Below, in pieces: positions 1 to 8,934 of a stretch of 64,000 nucleotides of DNA. Location of the stretch: NCBI GenBank assembly GCA_963847715.1, contig CAWKAZ010000018.1, positions 1-64,000 of the forward strand, in the 5' to 3' direction. Numbering within the stretch: position 1 is the stretch's first letter; each line of letters opens with the position of its first letter. The translations under genes were made by a program, and so were the position numbers. The notes beneath the pieces are model-generated. The model worked only from the letters and a program-made list of their open reading frames with translations, was not told where the DNA came from and did not search any database. The DNA is from Acidiflorens sp963847715. GTDB lineage: Bacteria; Acidobacteriota; Terriglobia; Terriglobales; Acidobacteriaceae.

Positions 1-5
1 TGCCG

Positions 6-1301
6 ATGAGCGGTGTACGTGTGCTGGTGGGGACGCGTAAGGGCGCGTTCGTGCTGACGGCGGACGGCAAGCGCGAGAAATGGGACGTCAGCGGGCCGCA
101 TTTCGCCGGCTGGGAGATCTACCACCTCAAGGGGTCGCCCGCCGACGCCGGCAGGCTGTACGCCTCGCAGTGCAGCGGATGGTTCGGCCAGGTGATCCAG
201 CGTTCTGACGATGGCGGGGTGACCTGGGAGCCGGTCGGCAACGAGTTCAGCTACCAGGGCGAGCCCGGCACGCACCAGTGGTACGACGGCACGCCGCATC
301 CGTGGGAGTTCGCCCGGGTCTGGCACCTGGAACCGTCGCTGGACGACCCGGACACGGTCTACGCCGGGGTGGAGGACGCCGGCCTGTTCCGGTCGACCGA
401 CGGCGGGCGGCACTGGCAGGAGCTGCCGGGGCTGCGCGGCCACAAGTCCGCGCCGTCGTGGCAACCGGGAGCGGGCGGGATGTGCCTGCACACGATCATC
501 CTGGATCCGTCCCGGCCCGGGCGGATCTTCGCGGCCATCTCGGCCGCGGGCGCGTTCCGGTCCGACGACGCGGGTGAGACCTGGCGGCCGGTGAACCGCG
601 GGCTGCGCTCCGAAGGGATCCCGGATTCCGACGCCGAGGTCGGCCATTGCGTGCACAACCTGGCGATGCACCCGTCGCGCCCGTCGGTGCTGTACATGCA
701 GAAGCACTGGGACGTGATGCGCAGCGACGACGCCGGGGAGTCCTGCGTCTCGCGGGTTATGGTGACGGCCAACTGGCACACGTATCAAGTGCTGACAAAG
801 CGGTCGGAAAGACTTCGGGAACTCCTGCGGGGCAAGCTGCGGTTCGCGGCGGAGAAGGAAAATATCTGGTGGGGCGTCAGCGTCGAGGATCGGAAGTATG
901 GGTTGCCTCGGGTTGAGGATCTTCGGCGGGCTCCGGCTAAGGTTCGCTTTCTGTCGGTCGAGCCTTTGCTGGAAGACCTTGGCGAGTTTGATCTGTCGGG
1001 GATTAGCTGGGTGATTGTTGGCGGCGAGAGCGGGCCGGGGGCTCGTCCGATGAAGCGGGAGTGGGTTGTTTCCATTCGCAAACAGTGCCGAGAGCAGCGA
1101 GTTCCGTTCTTCTTCAAGCAGTGGGGCGGGGTTCGAAAGTCCAAGAATGGTCGGCTGTTGGATGGGCGGACTTATGATGAGTATCCGGAGCGCCTGGTTG
1201 GCCAGGTCCCCGATCGCGTGAATTGCTTGAAGAGAGCTGCAGAATTTCTCGAATCAATTGGAATGAGTTACAACGATCGCCTCGTGCAGCTCACAGCATA
1301 G
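6..1301 (+). CDS. Chimeric ORF: BNR/sialidase-like propeller half joined to DUF5131 C-terminal part
   Basis: Residues 1 to about 245 resemble a beta-propeller glycosidase-like exo-enzyme, with repeated Asp-box-like strands such as RSDDGGVTW, RSTDGGRHW and RSDDAGETW. From about residue 258 (HTYQVLTKRSERL) to the end, the protein matches the C-terminal two thirds of the DUF5131 (phage Gp37/Gp68-like) family, including VGGESGPGARPM and FFFKQWGG. The N-terminal Cys-rich part of DUF5131 and the second half of the propeller are both missing. The switch lies near base 741-750, at a propeller repeat that breaks off after DAGES. The first part has the very GC-rich third positions typical of actinobacteria and the second does not. 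I infer an assembly chimera or an illegitimate recombination scar. A real fused protein is unlikely. Confidence 0.6.
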   Translation: MSGVRVLVGTRKGAFVLTADGKREKWDVSGPHFAGWEIYHLKGSPADAGRLYASQCSGWFGQVIQRSDDGGVTWEPVGNEFSYQGEPGTHQWYDGTPHPWEFARVWHLEPSLDDPDTVYAGVEDAGLFRSTDGGRHWQELPGLRGHKSAPSWQPGAGGMCLHTIILDPSRPGRIFAAISAAGAFRSDDAGETWRPVNRGLRSEGIPDSDAEVGHCVHNLAMHPSRPSVLYMQKHWDVMRSDDAGESCVSRVMVTANWHTYQVLTKRSERLRELLRGKLRFAAEKENIWWGVSVEDRKYGLPRVEDLRRAPAKVRFLSVEPLLEDLGEFDLSGISWVIVGGESGPGARPMKREWVVSIRKQCREQRVPFFFKQWGGVRKSKNGRLLDGRTYDEYPERLVGQVPDRVNCLKRAAEFLESIGMSYNDRLVQLTA

Positions 1302-1455
1302 GGCCGCTTAAAACCTTAGGGAGAATGCCTTGATGCTTCAGCGGGAGTGTTTGCAGAGCAGGGGTCCTTCGACTGCGTAGCTGCTTCGCTTCGCGAAGCG
1401 GCTCCTCCGCTCAGGATGACAGACTATGTTTGGGGATCGCAACGGGGAGAAAAAC

Positions 1456-1500
1456 TGAGAGCTGAGGACTGACAGCTGAGAACTGTCAGCACAAATAGAG
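1456..1500. repeat. AGCTGA-type simple intergenic repeat
   Basis: The run consists of imperfect reiterations of CTGAGAGCTGA / CTGACAGCTGAGAACTGTCAGC and contains small inverted repeats (GCTGAC/GTCAGC). A similar run, ACTGATAGCTGATAGCTGAGAGCT, split by single substitutions, lies at 21226-21250. Its role is unknown. Confidence 0.6.
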
Positions 1501-1549
1501 AGTCCCGAGGTGATGTTAAACTCATTCGTCTCGGCCAGTAGCTCGCGTT

Positions 1550-1645
1550 TAGACCCTTGCTGACCTTTTCCTGTAACTCCCTTGCGGGTTCATTACAAGC
1601 CGATCTTTGCTCGGGCTCCGGGCTCACCGCCAACCGGATAAACCA
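1550..1645. ncRNA. Structured element, copy A (orientation unknown)
   Basis: The copy starts with TAGACCCTTGCT, followed by a stem TGTAA..CCC / GGG..TTACA closed by a TTGC loop (1572-1597) and a second TCCGG/CCGGA stem ending near 1640. Copy B, 165 bases downstream, keeps the same order and both helices with different bases in the first stem. Such compensatory change indicates a selected fold, either RNA or a mobile palindromic element. I do not recognise the family. Confidence 0.4.
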
Positions 1646-1714
1646 GTTTAACGCCTCGGGACTCTATCCTGCCTTCAACAGTGGCTCTTGTTCTCCTCGA
1701 CCAGCGCTTAGCTA

Positions 1715-1800
1715 TAGACCCTTGCTCGCCCTCCCAGACTCACCTCGCGGTTGTCTGAGTGACTACGCTTGAGCCCCGGACGCTGCACCAACCGGAAAAA
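1715..1800. ncRNA. Structured element, copy B
   Basis: This copy begins TAGACCCTTGCTCGCC. Its first stem is CAGAC..ACC / GGT.GTCTG around a TCGC loop (1735-1757), followed by CCGG (1776-1779) pairing with CCGG (1792-1795) in the shared context CCAACCGG. Every arm differs from copy A but still pairs. It lies ~360 bases upstream of the SPFH start, which is far for an ordinary riboswitch. Confidence 0.4.
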
Positions 1801-2157
1801 CTTCAGAACGTGTCAAAGAACGATTATGGTTTTAACACTCCTATTTTTTACGTCAACGAAATTAACGCGCCTGTAACTTCTTATTCATCAATCGAGTGCA
1901 GCTCGTGCACAGGCGGGTGACACGAAAATTGTGCAAAGGCCGTCGGCGAAGTCATCCATCGCCTGTACTCATGTGGTTTTGCGCGCATTTGCTGTGGCTC
2001 AATCCCGATTGCCAGAGTAGGGAATGCTTGTGCAAATCAGCACTCCATACGCATCAATCCTGCTTGCAGTGCACGTCGCCAACAGGTTCTCCCGACAGAT
2101 ACTTACGTCCGAAAAAGGCTTTCTCTACAATTTCTTGAGTAAATTAAGGAGTGTGCC

Positions 2158-3003
2158 ATGACGATCTACAATCCTCCTCCGGGCGGCAGAATTATCGACA
2201 TGCCGGGCGGATCGCTGCTGCGCCTTGTGGGATTTCTCATCCTCGGCTTCCTGATTGTCATCCTGCTGTTCTCGGCTGTAACCCGCGTGGACTCGGGTGC
2301 AGTGGGTGTGCTGACGCTTTTCGGACGGGTCACGGGCGAGGCTCTGCCCGAGGGCATACACCTGATGAACCCGTTGAAGACAAATCACGAGCTCTCCATT
2401 CGCACGCAGGAGGTCAAGGAAACGGCGAGCGTGCCGTCGAGCGAAGGCCTGGTGATGAATCTCGACACTTCGCTCATCTACCATCTCAATCCCGACAAGG
2501 CAGCTGACGTGTTCCAGAAGATAGGGCCGAATTACGTGGAAGTGCTGGTCGAGCCCAACCTGCGGGCCGCGATTCGTGAAGCGACGGCATCGCATACTGC
2601 GAATGCGCTCTACACGGGCGAGCGTGAGATGGTAGCGAAGCAAATTTTCGATCAGCTTGCGGGCCTTCTCGGGCAGCGCGGCTTTATTGTGGAAAGCGTG
2701 TTGCTGCGCGACATTCAGTTGCCGGCCACGCTCAAGGCGTCGATTGAATCGAAACAGCAGGCCGAGCAGGAATCGCTGGCCATGAGCTTCCGGCTGCAGA
2801 AGGAAAAGCAGGAGGCAGATCGCAAGCGGATTGAAGCGGCGGGCGTGCGCGACTTCCAGCAAATTGTGGCGCAGGGGATCACGCCCTCGCTGTTGGAGTG
2901 GAAAGGGATCGAGGCTACGGAATTGCTGGCGAAGAGCCCGAACGCCAAAGTGGTCGTGATTGGCGGGGGGAAGAGCGGACTGCCGCTGATTCTGGGACAG
3001 TAA
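2158..3003 (+). CDS. SPFH/Band 7 (prohibitin-like) membrane protein
   Basis: A 281-residue protein with a short cytoplasmic N-terminus and one membrane helix at about residues 20-41. A prohibitin/stomatin-type SPFH domain follows (VDSGAVGVLTLFGRVTGEALPEG, then the EVKET region), and a charged coiled-coil stretch rich in Q, E and K lies near residues 190-240. Such proteins form oligomeric rings on the cytoplasmic membrane and scaffold proteases or membrane microdomains. The start at ATG 2158 is supported by AAGGAG about 8 bases upstream. It stands alone: the next gene in the same direction begins 56 bases later after a simple repeat. No partner protease (HflK/C or NfeD) is adjacent, so its specific role is open. 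Confidence 0.85.
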   Translation: MTIYNPPPGGRIIDMPGGSLLRLVGFLILGFLIVILLFSAVTRVDSGAVGVLTLFGRVTGEALPEGIHLMNPLKTNHELSIRTQEVKETASVPSSEGLVMNLDTSLIYHLNPDKAADVFQKIGPNYVEVLVEPNLRAAIREATASHTANALYTGEREMVAKQIFDQLAGLLGQRGFIVESVLLRDIQLPATLKASIESKQQAEQESLAMSFRLQKEKQEADRKRIEAAGVRDFQQIVAQGITPSLLEWKGIEATELLAKSPNAKVVVIGGGKSGLPLILGQ

Positions 3004-3052
3004 AACCAGTACCCAGTACCTAGTTCCCAGTTGCTAGCACCCAGAACCCATA
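3004..3052. repeat. CCCAGTACC-type simple repeat
   Basis: Imperfect reiterations of CCCAGTACCTAGTT / CCCAGTTGCTAG / CCCAGAACC fill the gap between the SPFH gene and the deaminase gene. No hairpin or T-tract terminator is visible. Confidence 0.5.
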
Positions 3053-3059
3053 GCAAAGA

Positions 3060-4604
3060 ATGAGCCGAGGCATTTTTCTGATGCGTGTGCGTTTGGCAGT
3101 GATCGGTTGTTTGCTGCTTGGTCTCTCGCTGGTGCGGATGTCACAGGCACAGACTCCCGAAGAGAAGACGGCAAAGTACATGGAGTCAGTCCGGCATCAG
3201 CCGGGGTTGCTCCTGGCGTTCCTGCAGCAGATGCCCAAAGGTGGCGACCTGCATGTCCACCTGAGCGGGGCGATTTATGCGGAGAGCTTCATCGACTGGG
3301 CGTCGGAGAACGCTCTGTGTGTCGATCGCACGACGTCGAAGCTGATTCATGCGGCGTGCGATTCTTGCGAGCCCTACAAGGCGAAGCCATCGGTGCGTTG
3401 TGCTTACCAGGATCACGTTCTCTACAACCAACTCGTCGATGCGTGGTCGATGCGTAACTGGCATGCGGCGGAGGAATCGGGACACGATCACTTTTTCGCC
3501 ACGTTCGACAAATTTGGTCCGGCGATGGAGGGTCATGTCGGCGATGCCTTTGCTGAGGTGGCGGCGCGAGCGGCCGCTGACCATCTGCAGTACGTGGAAG
3601 TGATGAACACGGCCGATGGCGGACGCGCGGCGATTCTGGGCACGAAGACCGGGTGGGATGACGACTTCAGCAGGTTCCGCGACAAGTTGCTGGACGGTGG
3701 AATGGCGGATGTGGTGGCGTCGACTCGTAGCAAGCTGAACGCCGATGAGGCGCGGCAGAAAGAGTTGCTGCGGTGCGGGACGGCGGAGGCGAAACCGGGA
3801 TGCGAAGTGAAAATCCGTTACTTGTATCAGGTGCTGCGCGGACTTCCGCGGGAGCAGGTGTTTGCGCAGATTCTGCTCGGCTTTGAACTGGCGAAGGCGG
3901 ATCGGCGTTTTGTCGGATTCAATCTCGTGATGCCGGAAGATTATTACGTCCCGATGCACGACTTTGATCTGCACATGCGGATGATCGAGGCGCTGCATCA
4001 GTTTTATCCGAATGAGCACGTGGCCTTGCATGCGGATGAGCTTTGGATGGGGCTGGTGCCGCCGGAGGGATTGCGATTTCATATTCGCGAATCGATTGAG
4101 CGAGGCGGAGCCGAACGGATCGGGCACGGGGTGGCCGTGATGAGCGAGGATGATCCGATTGGCCTGCTGAAGGAAATGGCGAAGAAGAACGTGCTGGTCG
4201 AGATTTGCCTGACGTCGAATGAGTCGATTCTGGGCGTCAGCGGCGACCGGCATCCGCTGCCGATTTATATGAAGTACGGCGTGCCGGTGGCGCTCGCAAC
4301 CGACGATCTCGGGGTGTCGCGCAGCGATATGACGCATGAATATTTGCGGGCGGTGGAAACTTACGGCTTGTCCTATGCCGAGCTGAAACAGATGGCGCGC
4401 GCGAGCCTCGAACATAGTTTCTTGCCGGGCGATAGCCTTTGGGGGCACACGTCAGGTGAGGGAAACGTCGTGCAGTGCGTCAACTCCTTGAAGACGTCGG
4501 ACAAAGCCACCCAAGCCTGTGCGCCCTTGATCGCACAGAGCGAGCGGTCCAGCATGCAATGGCAACTCGAAAAGGCGTTGGCTGAGTTTGAGAAGAGGTT
4601 CTGA
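3060..4604 (+). CDS. Exported adenosine deaminase (ADGF/CECR1-like)
   Basis: The 514-residue protein has a Sec signal peptide (hydrophobic run to about residue 29, cleavage near SQA-QT) and the zinc-dependent adenosine deaminase fold. The metal ligands are HVH (H65, H67), H324 in the HADE motif with catalytic E327, H356 in RIGHG, and the Asp pair D415-D416. Deamination of adenosine to inosine is therefore likely, in the periplasm or outside the cell. It is longer than cytosolic Add (~340 residues) and resembles the secreted ADGF branch. An internal ATG at 3081 would also preserve the signal peptide. The next gene, 28 bases downstream, encodes purine nucleoside phosphorylase, the following step of purine salvage. 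Confidence 0.88.
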   Translation: MSRGIFLMRVRLAVIGCLLLGLSLVRMSQAQTPEEKTAKYMESVRHQPGLLLAFLQQMPKGGDLHVHLSGAIYAESFIDWASENALCVDRTTSKLIHAACDSCEPYKAKPSVRCAYQDHVLYNQLVDAWSMRNWHAAEESGHDHFFATFDKFGPAMEGHVGDAFAEVAARAAADHLQYVEVMNTADGGRAAILGTKTGWDDDFSRFRDKLLDGGMADVVASTRSKLNADEARQKELLRCGTAEAKPGCEVKIRYLYQVLRGLPREQVFAQILLGFELAKADRRFVGFNLVMPEDYYVPMHDFDLHMRMIEALHQFYPNEHVALHADELWMGLVPPEGLRFHIRESIERGGAERIGHGVAVMSEDDPIGLLKEMAKKNVLVEICLTSNESILGVSGDRHPLPIYMKYGVPVALATDDLGVSRSDMTHEYLRAVETYGLSYAELKQMARASLEHSFLPGDSLWGHTSGEGNVVQCVNSLKTSDKATQACAPLIAQSERSSMQWQLEKALAEFEKRF

Positions 4605-4632
4605 TTTGATCGCTTAGAGGTCGCTCCAAATT

Positions 4633-5481
4633 ATGAACCCAGACTTGTTCACTCGCGCCGAATTGGCTGCCACTTTCATTCTTTCGCAGACTAAGCTCCG
4701 CCCGCAGATAGGGCTCGTGCTTGGCTCGGGGCTCGGATCGTTTGCTGATGATCTGACCGAAGCGGTCCGTATTCCTTACGCTGACATCCCGACCTTCCCG
4801 CGCTCGACTGCAGTGGGTCATGCAGGGCAACTGGTCATCGGCAAGTCCGGAGAGGTGCCGGTGGCCGTGATGCAGGGGCGCGTGCATCTGTATGAAGGCT
4901 ATACGGCGGCCGAGGTTGCGTTTCCTACGCGGGTGCTGGGACGGGCGGGCATTCGATCGCTGATTCTAACCAACGCGGCGGGCGGCATTAACGTTGAGTA
5001 CGGACAGGGCGCGCTAGTCGTCCTGCGCGATCACATTAATTTGCAGGGACAGAATCCGTTGACGGGGGCGAATGACGAACGCTTTGGGCCGCGGTTTCCG
5101 GACATGTCGTACACCTACGCTAAGCGCTATCGCGAGATTGCGTTGGAGGAAGCGAAGAAGCTAGCGATTCCTCCGCGCGAGGGCGTGTATGCGGCACTGG
5201 CTGGGCCGAGCTATGAGACTCCGGCGGAGATTCGCTATCTGCGCACGATTGGCGCAGATCTGGTGGGGATGTCGACAGTGCCGGAAGCGATTGTGGCGCG
5301 GCACATGGGGATGAGTGTCCTGGCGATTTCGTGTGTGACAAATATGGCGGCAGGAATACTCGATCAGCCGCTCGTGCATGATGAAGTTCTGGAAGTAGGA
5401 CGGCGGGTCATGGGCCAGTTCATCGCACTGCTGCGAGCGGTACTGCCGCGCATCGCGGCGGAGTTGGAAACTCAGAACTGA
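4633..5481 (+). CDS. punA: Purine nucleoside phosphorylase (trimeric, PunA/DeoD2 type)
   Basis: A 282-residue cytosolic enzyme that phosphorolyses inosine/guanosine to the base plus ribose-1-phosphate. Family signatures are LGSGLGSFAD (phosphate loop), GRVHLYEGY, TNAAGGIN, and GPSYETPAEIR followed by GADLVGMSTVPE and the SCVTNMAAG segment with the purine-binding Asn. The length is normal for the trimeric class. It has no signal peptide, so it acts inside the cell. It sits 28 bases behind the exported adenosine deaminase in the same direction and is probably co-transcribed with it, giving a two-step adenosine to hypoxanthine route once nucleosides are imported. A strong hairpin follows at 5500-5523. 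Confidence 0.92.
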   Translation: MNPDLFTRAELAATFILSQTKLRPQIGLVLGSGLGSFADDLTEAVRIPYADIPTFPRSTAVGHAGQLVIGKSGEVPVAVMQGRVHLYEGYTAAEVAFPTRVLGRAGIRSLILTNAAGGINVEYGQGALVVLRDHINLQGQNPLTGANDERFGPRFPDMSYTYAKRYREIALEEAKKLAIPPREGVYAALAGPSYETPAEIRYLRTIGADLVGMSTVPEAIVARHMGMSVLAISCVTNMAAGILDQPLVHDEVLEVGRRVMGQFIALLRAVLPRIAAELETQN

Positions 5482-5499
5482 GTTTGCCGCCCAACAAAA

Positions 5500-5523
5500 A
5501 GAGACGCGGCGAGCCGCGTCTCT
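5500..5523. terminator. Palindrome AGAGACGCGGC/GCCGCGTCTCT between convergent genes
   Basis: A near-perfect 11-base stem lies between the convergent phosphorylase and TonB-receptor genes and could end transcription from both sides. A T-tract is lacking on the plus strand, while AACAAAAA precedes it and gives a T-run for the minus strand. The same palindrome recurs at 29803-29824 inside aceF, so it belongs to a dispersed repeat family as well. Confidence 0.6.
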
Positions 5524-5545
5524 ACAGGTAACGCTTCGTCAGCCT

Positions 5546-8500
5546 CTAGAAAACCAACTTCAAGCCGAGCTGAATCACGCGTGGACCGCCTCCACCGAGG
5601 CCGGGGTTGGTCTGAGCCTGATCGGGTGTTTGAGTGATCAGGCCTTGCTGTGAACCTCCGGGACTTACGAAAAAGTTCGGTAGGGCAAAATTGGGATGGT
5701 TAAAGATGTTGAACATCTCCGCGCGCAATTGAAGCCTTAAGTTATCAGTGAGAGACGTGCTCTTGGCCACGGCGAAATCTACATTCCAGAAATGAGGGCC
5801 ATAGATGGCGTTGCGGCCCAGAGTGCCAAAGGTTCCGACAGGTGGATTGGCGAAGGCGTTACCGTTGAGATAACCAACGGTGTCGGGTCCCGTCTCCCAA
5901 TTCGAATTGATGACGGCTTGCCCGGGCACGAGGTTCGGGCGCTGATGGAAATTTGAAGGGGTCGGAAAGCCGGTTCCGCTGGTGTCGTTGGAATTCACGA
6001 CTGGCACGGGGCGGCCGCTCTGTGCTGTGACGATGGTGTTCAGCTCCCAACCTTCGACTAGCCGCTTGGGCCCGTCGAATCGGGGCAGTTGGTATGAGAA
6101 AGCTGCAGTAAAGCGATGGCGCGTGTCGAAGTTGGAGGGGCCATGCTCGGCCTTCAGGTTATTGGAATCCTGCGGGAGGGCCACGGTGGCGAAGTTGAAG
6201 TCGATGCCATCGGAAGCGTCATCGAGCGATTTCGAGAATGTGTAGCCTGCGAATCCGGAGACGCCGTGCCAATTCCGTGATCGCAGCGTGGCCTGAAACG
6301 CGTGATAGGTTGAGGCGCTGATGGTGGCAAATTCGTCCATGAACCCATAGTTGGCGTTCGGCCGATTGCCGCTGACATCTGGCTGGTTAGCGTCGCGCAG
6401 CCGGACCAGTTTTGTCCCCTTGCTTCCTACGTAGCCGACCTGGAAAGCCAGAGCTTGGCTCAATTGCTGTTCGAGGTTCAGGTTCCAGTTTTGCGCGTAG
6501 GGTGTCACGAGGTTTCTAGGCGTGAAAAAGATGTCGGCGCCTGCTGGCGGGTATGGCGGCGGGATGGACCCGATGACCGGGGCACTGGGAGTCTGACCGC
6601 TCCACGCCGCGGAGTTATACGCGTTCGCCAGCGAGAGCACTGGCTGCGGGCCAATCGGATTGGTTGCAAGGCCGGCCGAGTTCGTGAAGTTGGCGATCAG
6701 CAGATCCTGCGGAATGTAGTCGTGATAGATGCCGTAGGCTCCGCGGATCACTGTCTTATTGCGCAGATTCCAGGCGAAGCCCACGCGCGGGCCGAAATTG
6801 TTCAGGTCTCGATTGTAGGCACCATTCAGGCCATCGGTCCCCACCATCGCGAGCATCCCGTCTTGACCGAGATTTGAGAGCAGGTTGTGCTTTTCTCCGA
6901 GGGGGCCGAAATATTCCCACCGAACTCCGCAGTTCAAGGTCAAGGTCGAAGAAACGCGGAAGTCATCTTGCGCGAAAAAGCTGAATCCATTGTTAAACGT
7001 GTCGCGTTGCGTATTGCCGGCATCGACGGAAGGGAAAGTGTTGCCAATGTAGAAGTTACCTAATGTGACCGCGCCAGCGTCGCTGCATTGCACAGGGTCG
7101 GTGGGTAATCCAGGGCATAACGTCAGACTGCTTGCGCTTGATCCGAATGAGAATAGACCACGCTCCAAATTGTCGTTGAAGCTGGAGATCGATGCGCGAC
7201 GGTATTCGCCGCCAAACTTGATGTTGTGACGGCCTTTGATCCACGTGAAGTTGTCGAGGATCTGGAAACTCTGGCTGGTGCGCCCGCGGGGGATGCTGAA
7301 GGCGCTGGAGCCGAGGTTATCGAAGGTGCCGCCGAAATCGATTTCAGGCAGGCCAAGCTTTCCCGTTCCCAAGCTGAAGGGAACTGCTGAAGTGCCGAAG
7401 CTAGCTGGGTCCACGTTGTCCAGCGAACTGAATGAGGTGCGATAGCGGCTATAGCCGAAGCGGACTTCGTTGATTCTGGTTGAGGTGAGCGCCGAGAGAA
7501 GGCTCAGCGATACCAATTGAACGCGGGTTGGTGACGACTGGGCATACTGTGGCAGACGCGAACCCGCACCAAATCCCAACCCGCCGAGCGGAAACACCTG
7601 CTGGCTGCGGGCAAAAGCGTAACGTCCATTCAGAGATTCGTTTGTGCCGATCTGATGATCGACCTTGGCGATGAAGCTGTCGACATCGTTTTTGTCACGG
7701 ACGCTACCGGAGAGGGTTCCGGCCGATCCGTTGAAACCGGTTGCCGCGGGAAAGGCCGCGGTAAGAATATTTGTCAGTGCGGGGCTCGGCGGGATTCCGT
7801 TGCCGGCTGCCAGGAACTGAGCGGCGGTGATCTGGTTAGCGAGCGCGCTGCCGCTGGCAGGGAGTGCCGGGTTATTGCCGGGCACTTGAAAAGCGAAATC
7901 CGAGCCTACTCGCTCGCGCTGGCCTTCGTAGGCGCCGAAGAAAAAGGTTCGATCCTTGATGATGGGGCCGCCGATTGAGACACCAAAGTTATTGTTATGA
8001 AACGGGCTTTTCGTAGCGGGCGCACGATTGAAATAGTTGCGGGCGTCCATCGCATCGTTGCGCAGGAATTCGAAGGCGGAGCCGTGGAAGTGATTGGTGC
8101 CCGAACGCGTCAGAATGTTGATCACTGACCCGCTATTGCGGCCGTATTCCGGAGGAAAATTCGCTTGCAGGTTGAATTCCTGAATGGAATCGATTGGCAG
8201 CAAAGAAGCAGGAGCGCCGCCGATTCCAGTCTGATTGAACGCGGAGTTATTGAAGAACGGGTCGTTGTTGTCGGTACCGTCGAGGGTGTAATTGTTCGAT
8301 CGATCGCGGTTGCCATTGATCGCAAACTGCCCAAATCCGCTCTGAATGGCGGCAACGCCAGAGGGTTCGACAGTTGCGCCGGGGACAAGCGCCACGAGTT
8401 TTCCGAAATCCCGGCCGTTAAGTGGCAAATCTTCAACCAAGGTGCGGTCCACGACTTCACCCAAAACATCGCGAGTCGTCTCTACCAGCGGCGCCTCCTC

Positions 8501-8893
8501 GGTAACGGTCAGTTGTTCCTGATGCCGCTGCACCTGCGTCAGGTCAAAATTCGCGGTTGTGTCCAGTCCCACATTGACCTGCACGTTCTGGGCGGCGGGT
8601 GACAATCCGGCGGACTCTACTCTCACGGTGTATTCGCCGGCGGGGAGTTCGGCGAGCACGTAGGCTCCGTCGGGGCCGGTGGTGGCTTCGCGTTGCAGGC
8701 CGGTGTTGATGCTCTTCGCGGTGACTTTTGCTCCGGCGATCACGCTGCCGCTAGGGTCGGTTACTGTACCGCGGATGGAGCCGCGGAAGCTTTGCGCCGA
8801 TGCGGATGTCGAAAGTAGCAGCACCGCTACTGCGATCACGAGGGTCGAAATTGACGTGATCGTTTGATTCTTGATGGCTCGAGAGATATGCAT
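5546..8893 (-). CDS. TonB-dependent receptor, Oar-like with carboxypeptidase-regulatory N-domain
   Basis: The 1115-residue outer-membrane protein has a Sec signal (cleavage near SASA-Q). A Cna-B/CarboxypepD_reg-like domain spans about residues 37-125 (GSIRGTVTDPSGSVIAGAKV), followed by a plug with LPLNGRDFGKLVALVPG and a long beta-barrel ending in the C-terminal aromatic LVF typical of BamA substrates. This architecture is characteristic of Acidobacteriota. It imports or displays an unknown ligand using TonB energy. It lies 41 bases downstream of the exported SAM-hydrolase gene in the same direction, so the two are likely co-transcribed. That suggests a nucleoside, methionine or purine-related ligand, by inference only. 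The substrate cannot be read from the sequence. Confidence 0.88.
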   Translation of the reverse strand: MHISRAIKNQTITSISTLVIAVAVLLLSTSASAQSFRGSIRGTVTDPSGSVIAGAKVTAKSINTGLQREATTGPDGAYVLAELPAGEYTVRVESAGLSPAAQNVQVNVGLDTTANFDLTQVQRHQEQLTVTEEAPLVETTRDVLGEVVDRTLVEDLPLNGRDFGKLVALVPGATVEPSGVAAIQSGFGQFAINGNRDRSNNYTLDGTDNNDPFFNNSAFNQTGIGGAPASLLPIDSIQEFNLQANFPPEYGRNSGSVINILTRSGTNHFHGSAFEFLRNDAMDARNYFNRAPATKSPFHNNNFGVSIGGPIIKDRTFFFGAYEGQRERVGSDFAFQVPGNNPALPASGSALANQITAAQFLAAGNGIPPSPALTNILTAAFPAATGFNGSAGTLSGSVRDKNDVDSFIAKVDHQIGTNESLNGRYAFARSQQVFPLGGLGFGAGSRLPQYAQSSPTRVQLVSLSLLSALTSTRINEVRFGYSRYRTSFSSLDNVDPASFGTSAVPFSLGTGKLGLPEIDFGGTFDNLGSSAFSIPRGRTSQSFQILDNFTWIKGRHNIKFGGEYRRASISSFNDNLERGLFSFGSSASSLTLCPGLPTDPVQCSDAGAVTLGNFYIGNTFPSVDAGNTQRDTFNNGFSFFAQDDFRVSSTLTLNCGVRWEYFGPLGEKHNLLSNLGQDGMLAMVGTDGLNGAYNRDLNNFGPRVGFAWNLRNKTVIRGAYGIYHDYIPQDLLIANFTNSAGLATNPIGPQPVLSLANAYNSAAWSGQTPSAPVIGSIPPPYPPAGADIFFTPRNLVTPYAQNWNLNLEQQLSQALAFQVGYVGSKGTKLVRLRDANQPDVSGNRPNANYGFMDEFATISASTYHAFQATLRSRNWHGVSGFAGYTFSKSLDDASDGIDFNFATVALPQDSNNLKAEHGPSNFDTRHRFTAAFSYQLPRFDGPKRLVEGWELNTIVTAQSGRPVPVVNSNDTSGTGFPTPSNFHQRPNLVPGQAVINSNWETGPDTVGYLNGNAFANPPVGTFGTLGRNAIYGPHFWNVDFAVAKSTSLTDNLRLQLRAEMFNIFNHPNFALPNFFVSPGGSQQGLITQTPDQAQTNPGLGGGGPRVIQLGLKLVF

Positions 8894-8934
8894 GATGTCC
8901 CCTTACAAAAATTACCTAAAAATACCTTGCGCAC

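Larger units (their letters stand above)
1302..2157. other. Non-coding stretch before the SPFH gene
   Basis: I see no convincing protein gene in these ~850 bases; the short open frames lack family resemblance and ribosome sites. The stretch holds an AGCTGA-rich simple repeat (about 1456-1500) and two copies of a structured element (1550-1645 and 1715-1800), listed separately. The last ~350 bases have lower GC and may carry the promoter for the downstream SPFH gene. Confidence 0.6.

Noticed and set aside
1896..2138. 80-codon ORF before the SPFH gene
   Set aside because: Cys/His/Ser-rich random-looking peptide without ribosome site or homology clues; likely leader/promoter DNA.
3186..4448. Long antisense ORF (420 codons) over the adenosine deaminase
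   Set aside because: It mirrors the GC-rich third positions of the true gene; the peptide is His/Arg-rich, has no family likeness, and has no ribosome site.
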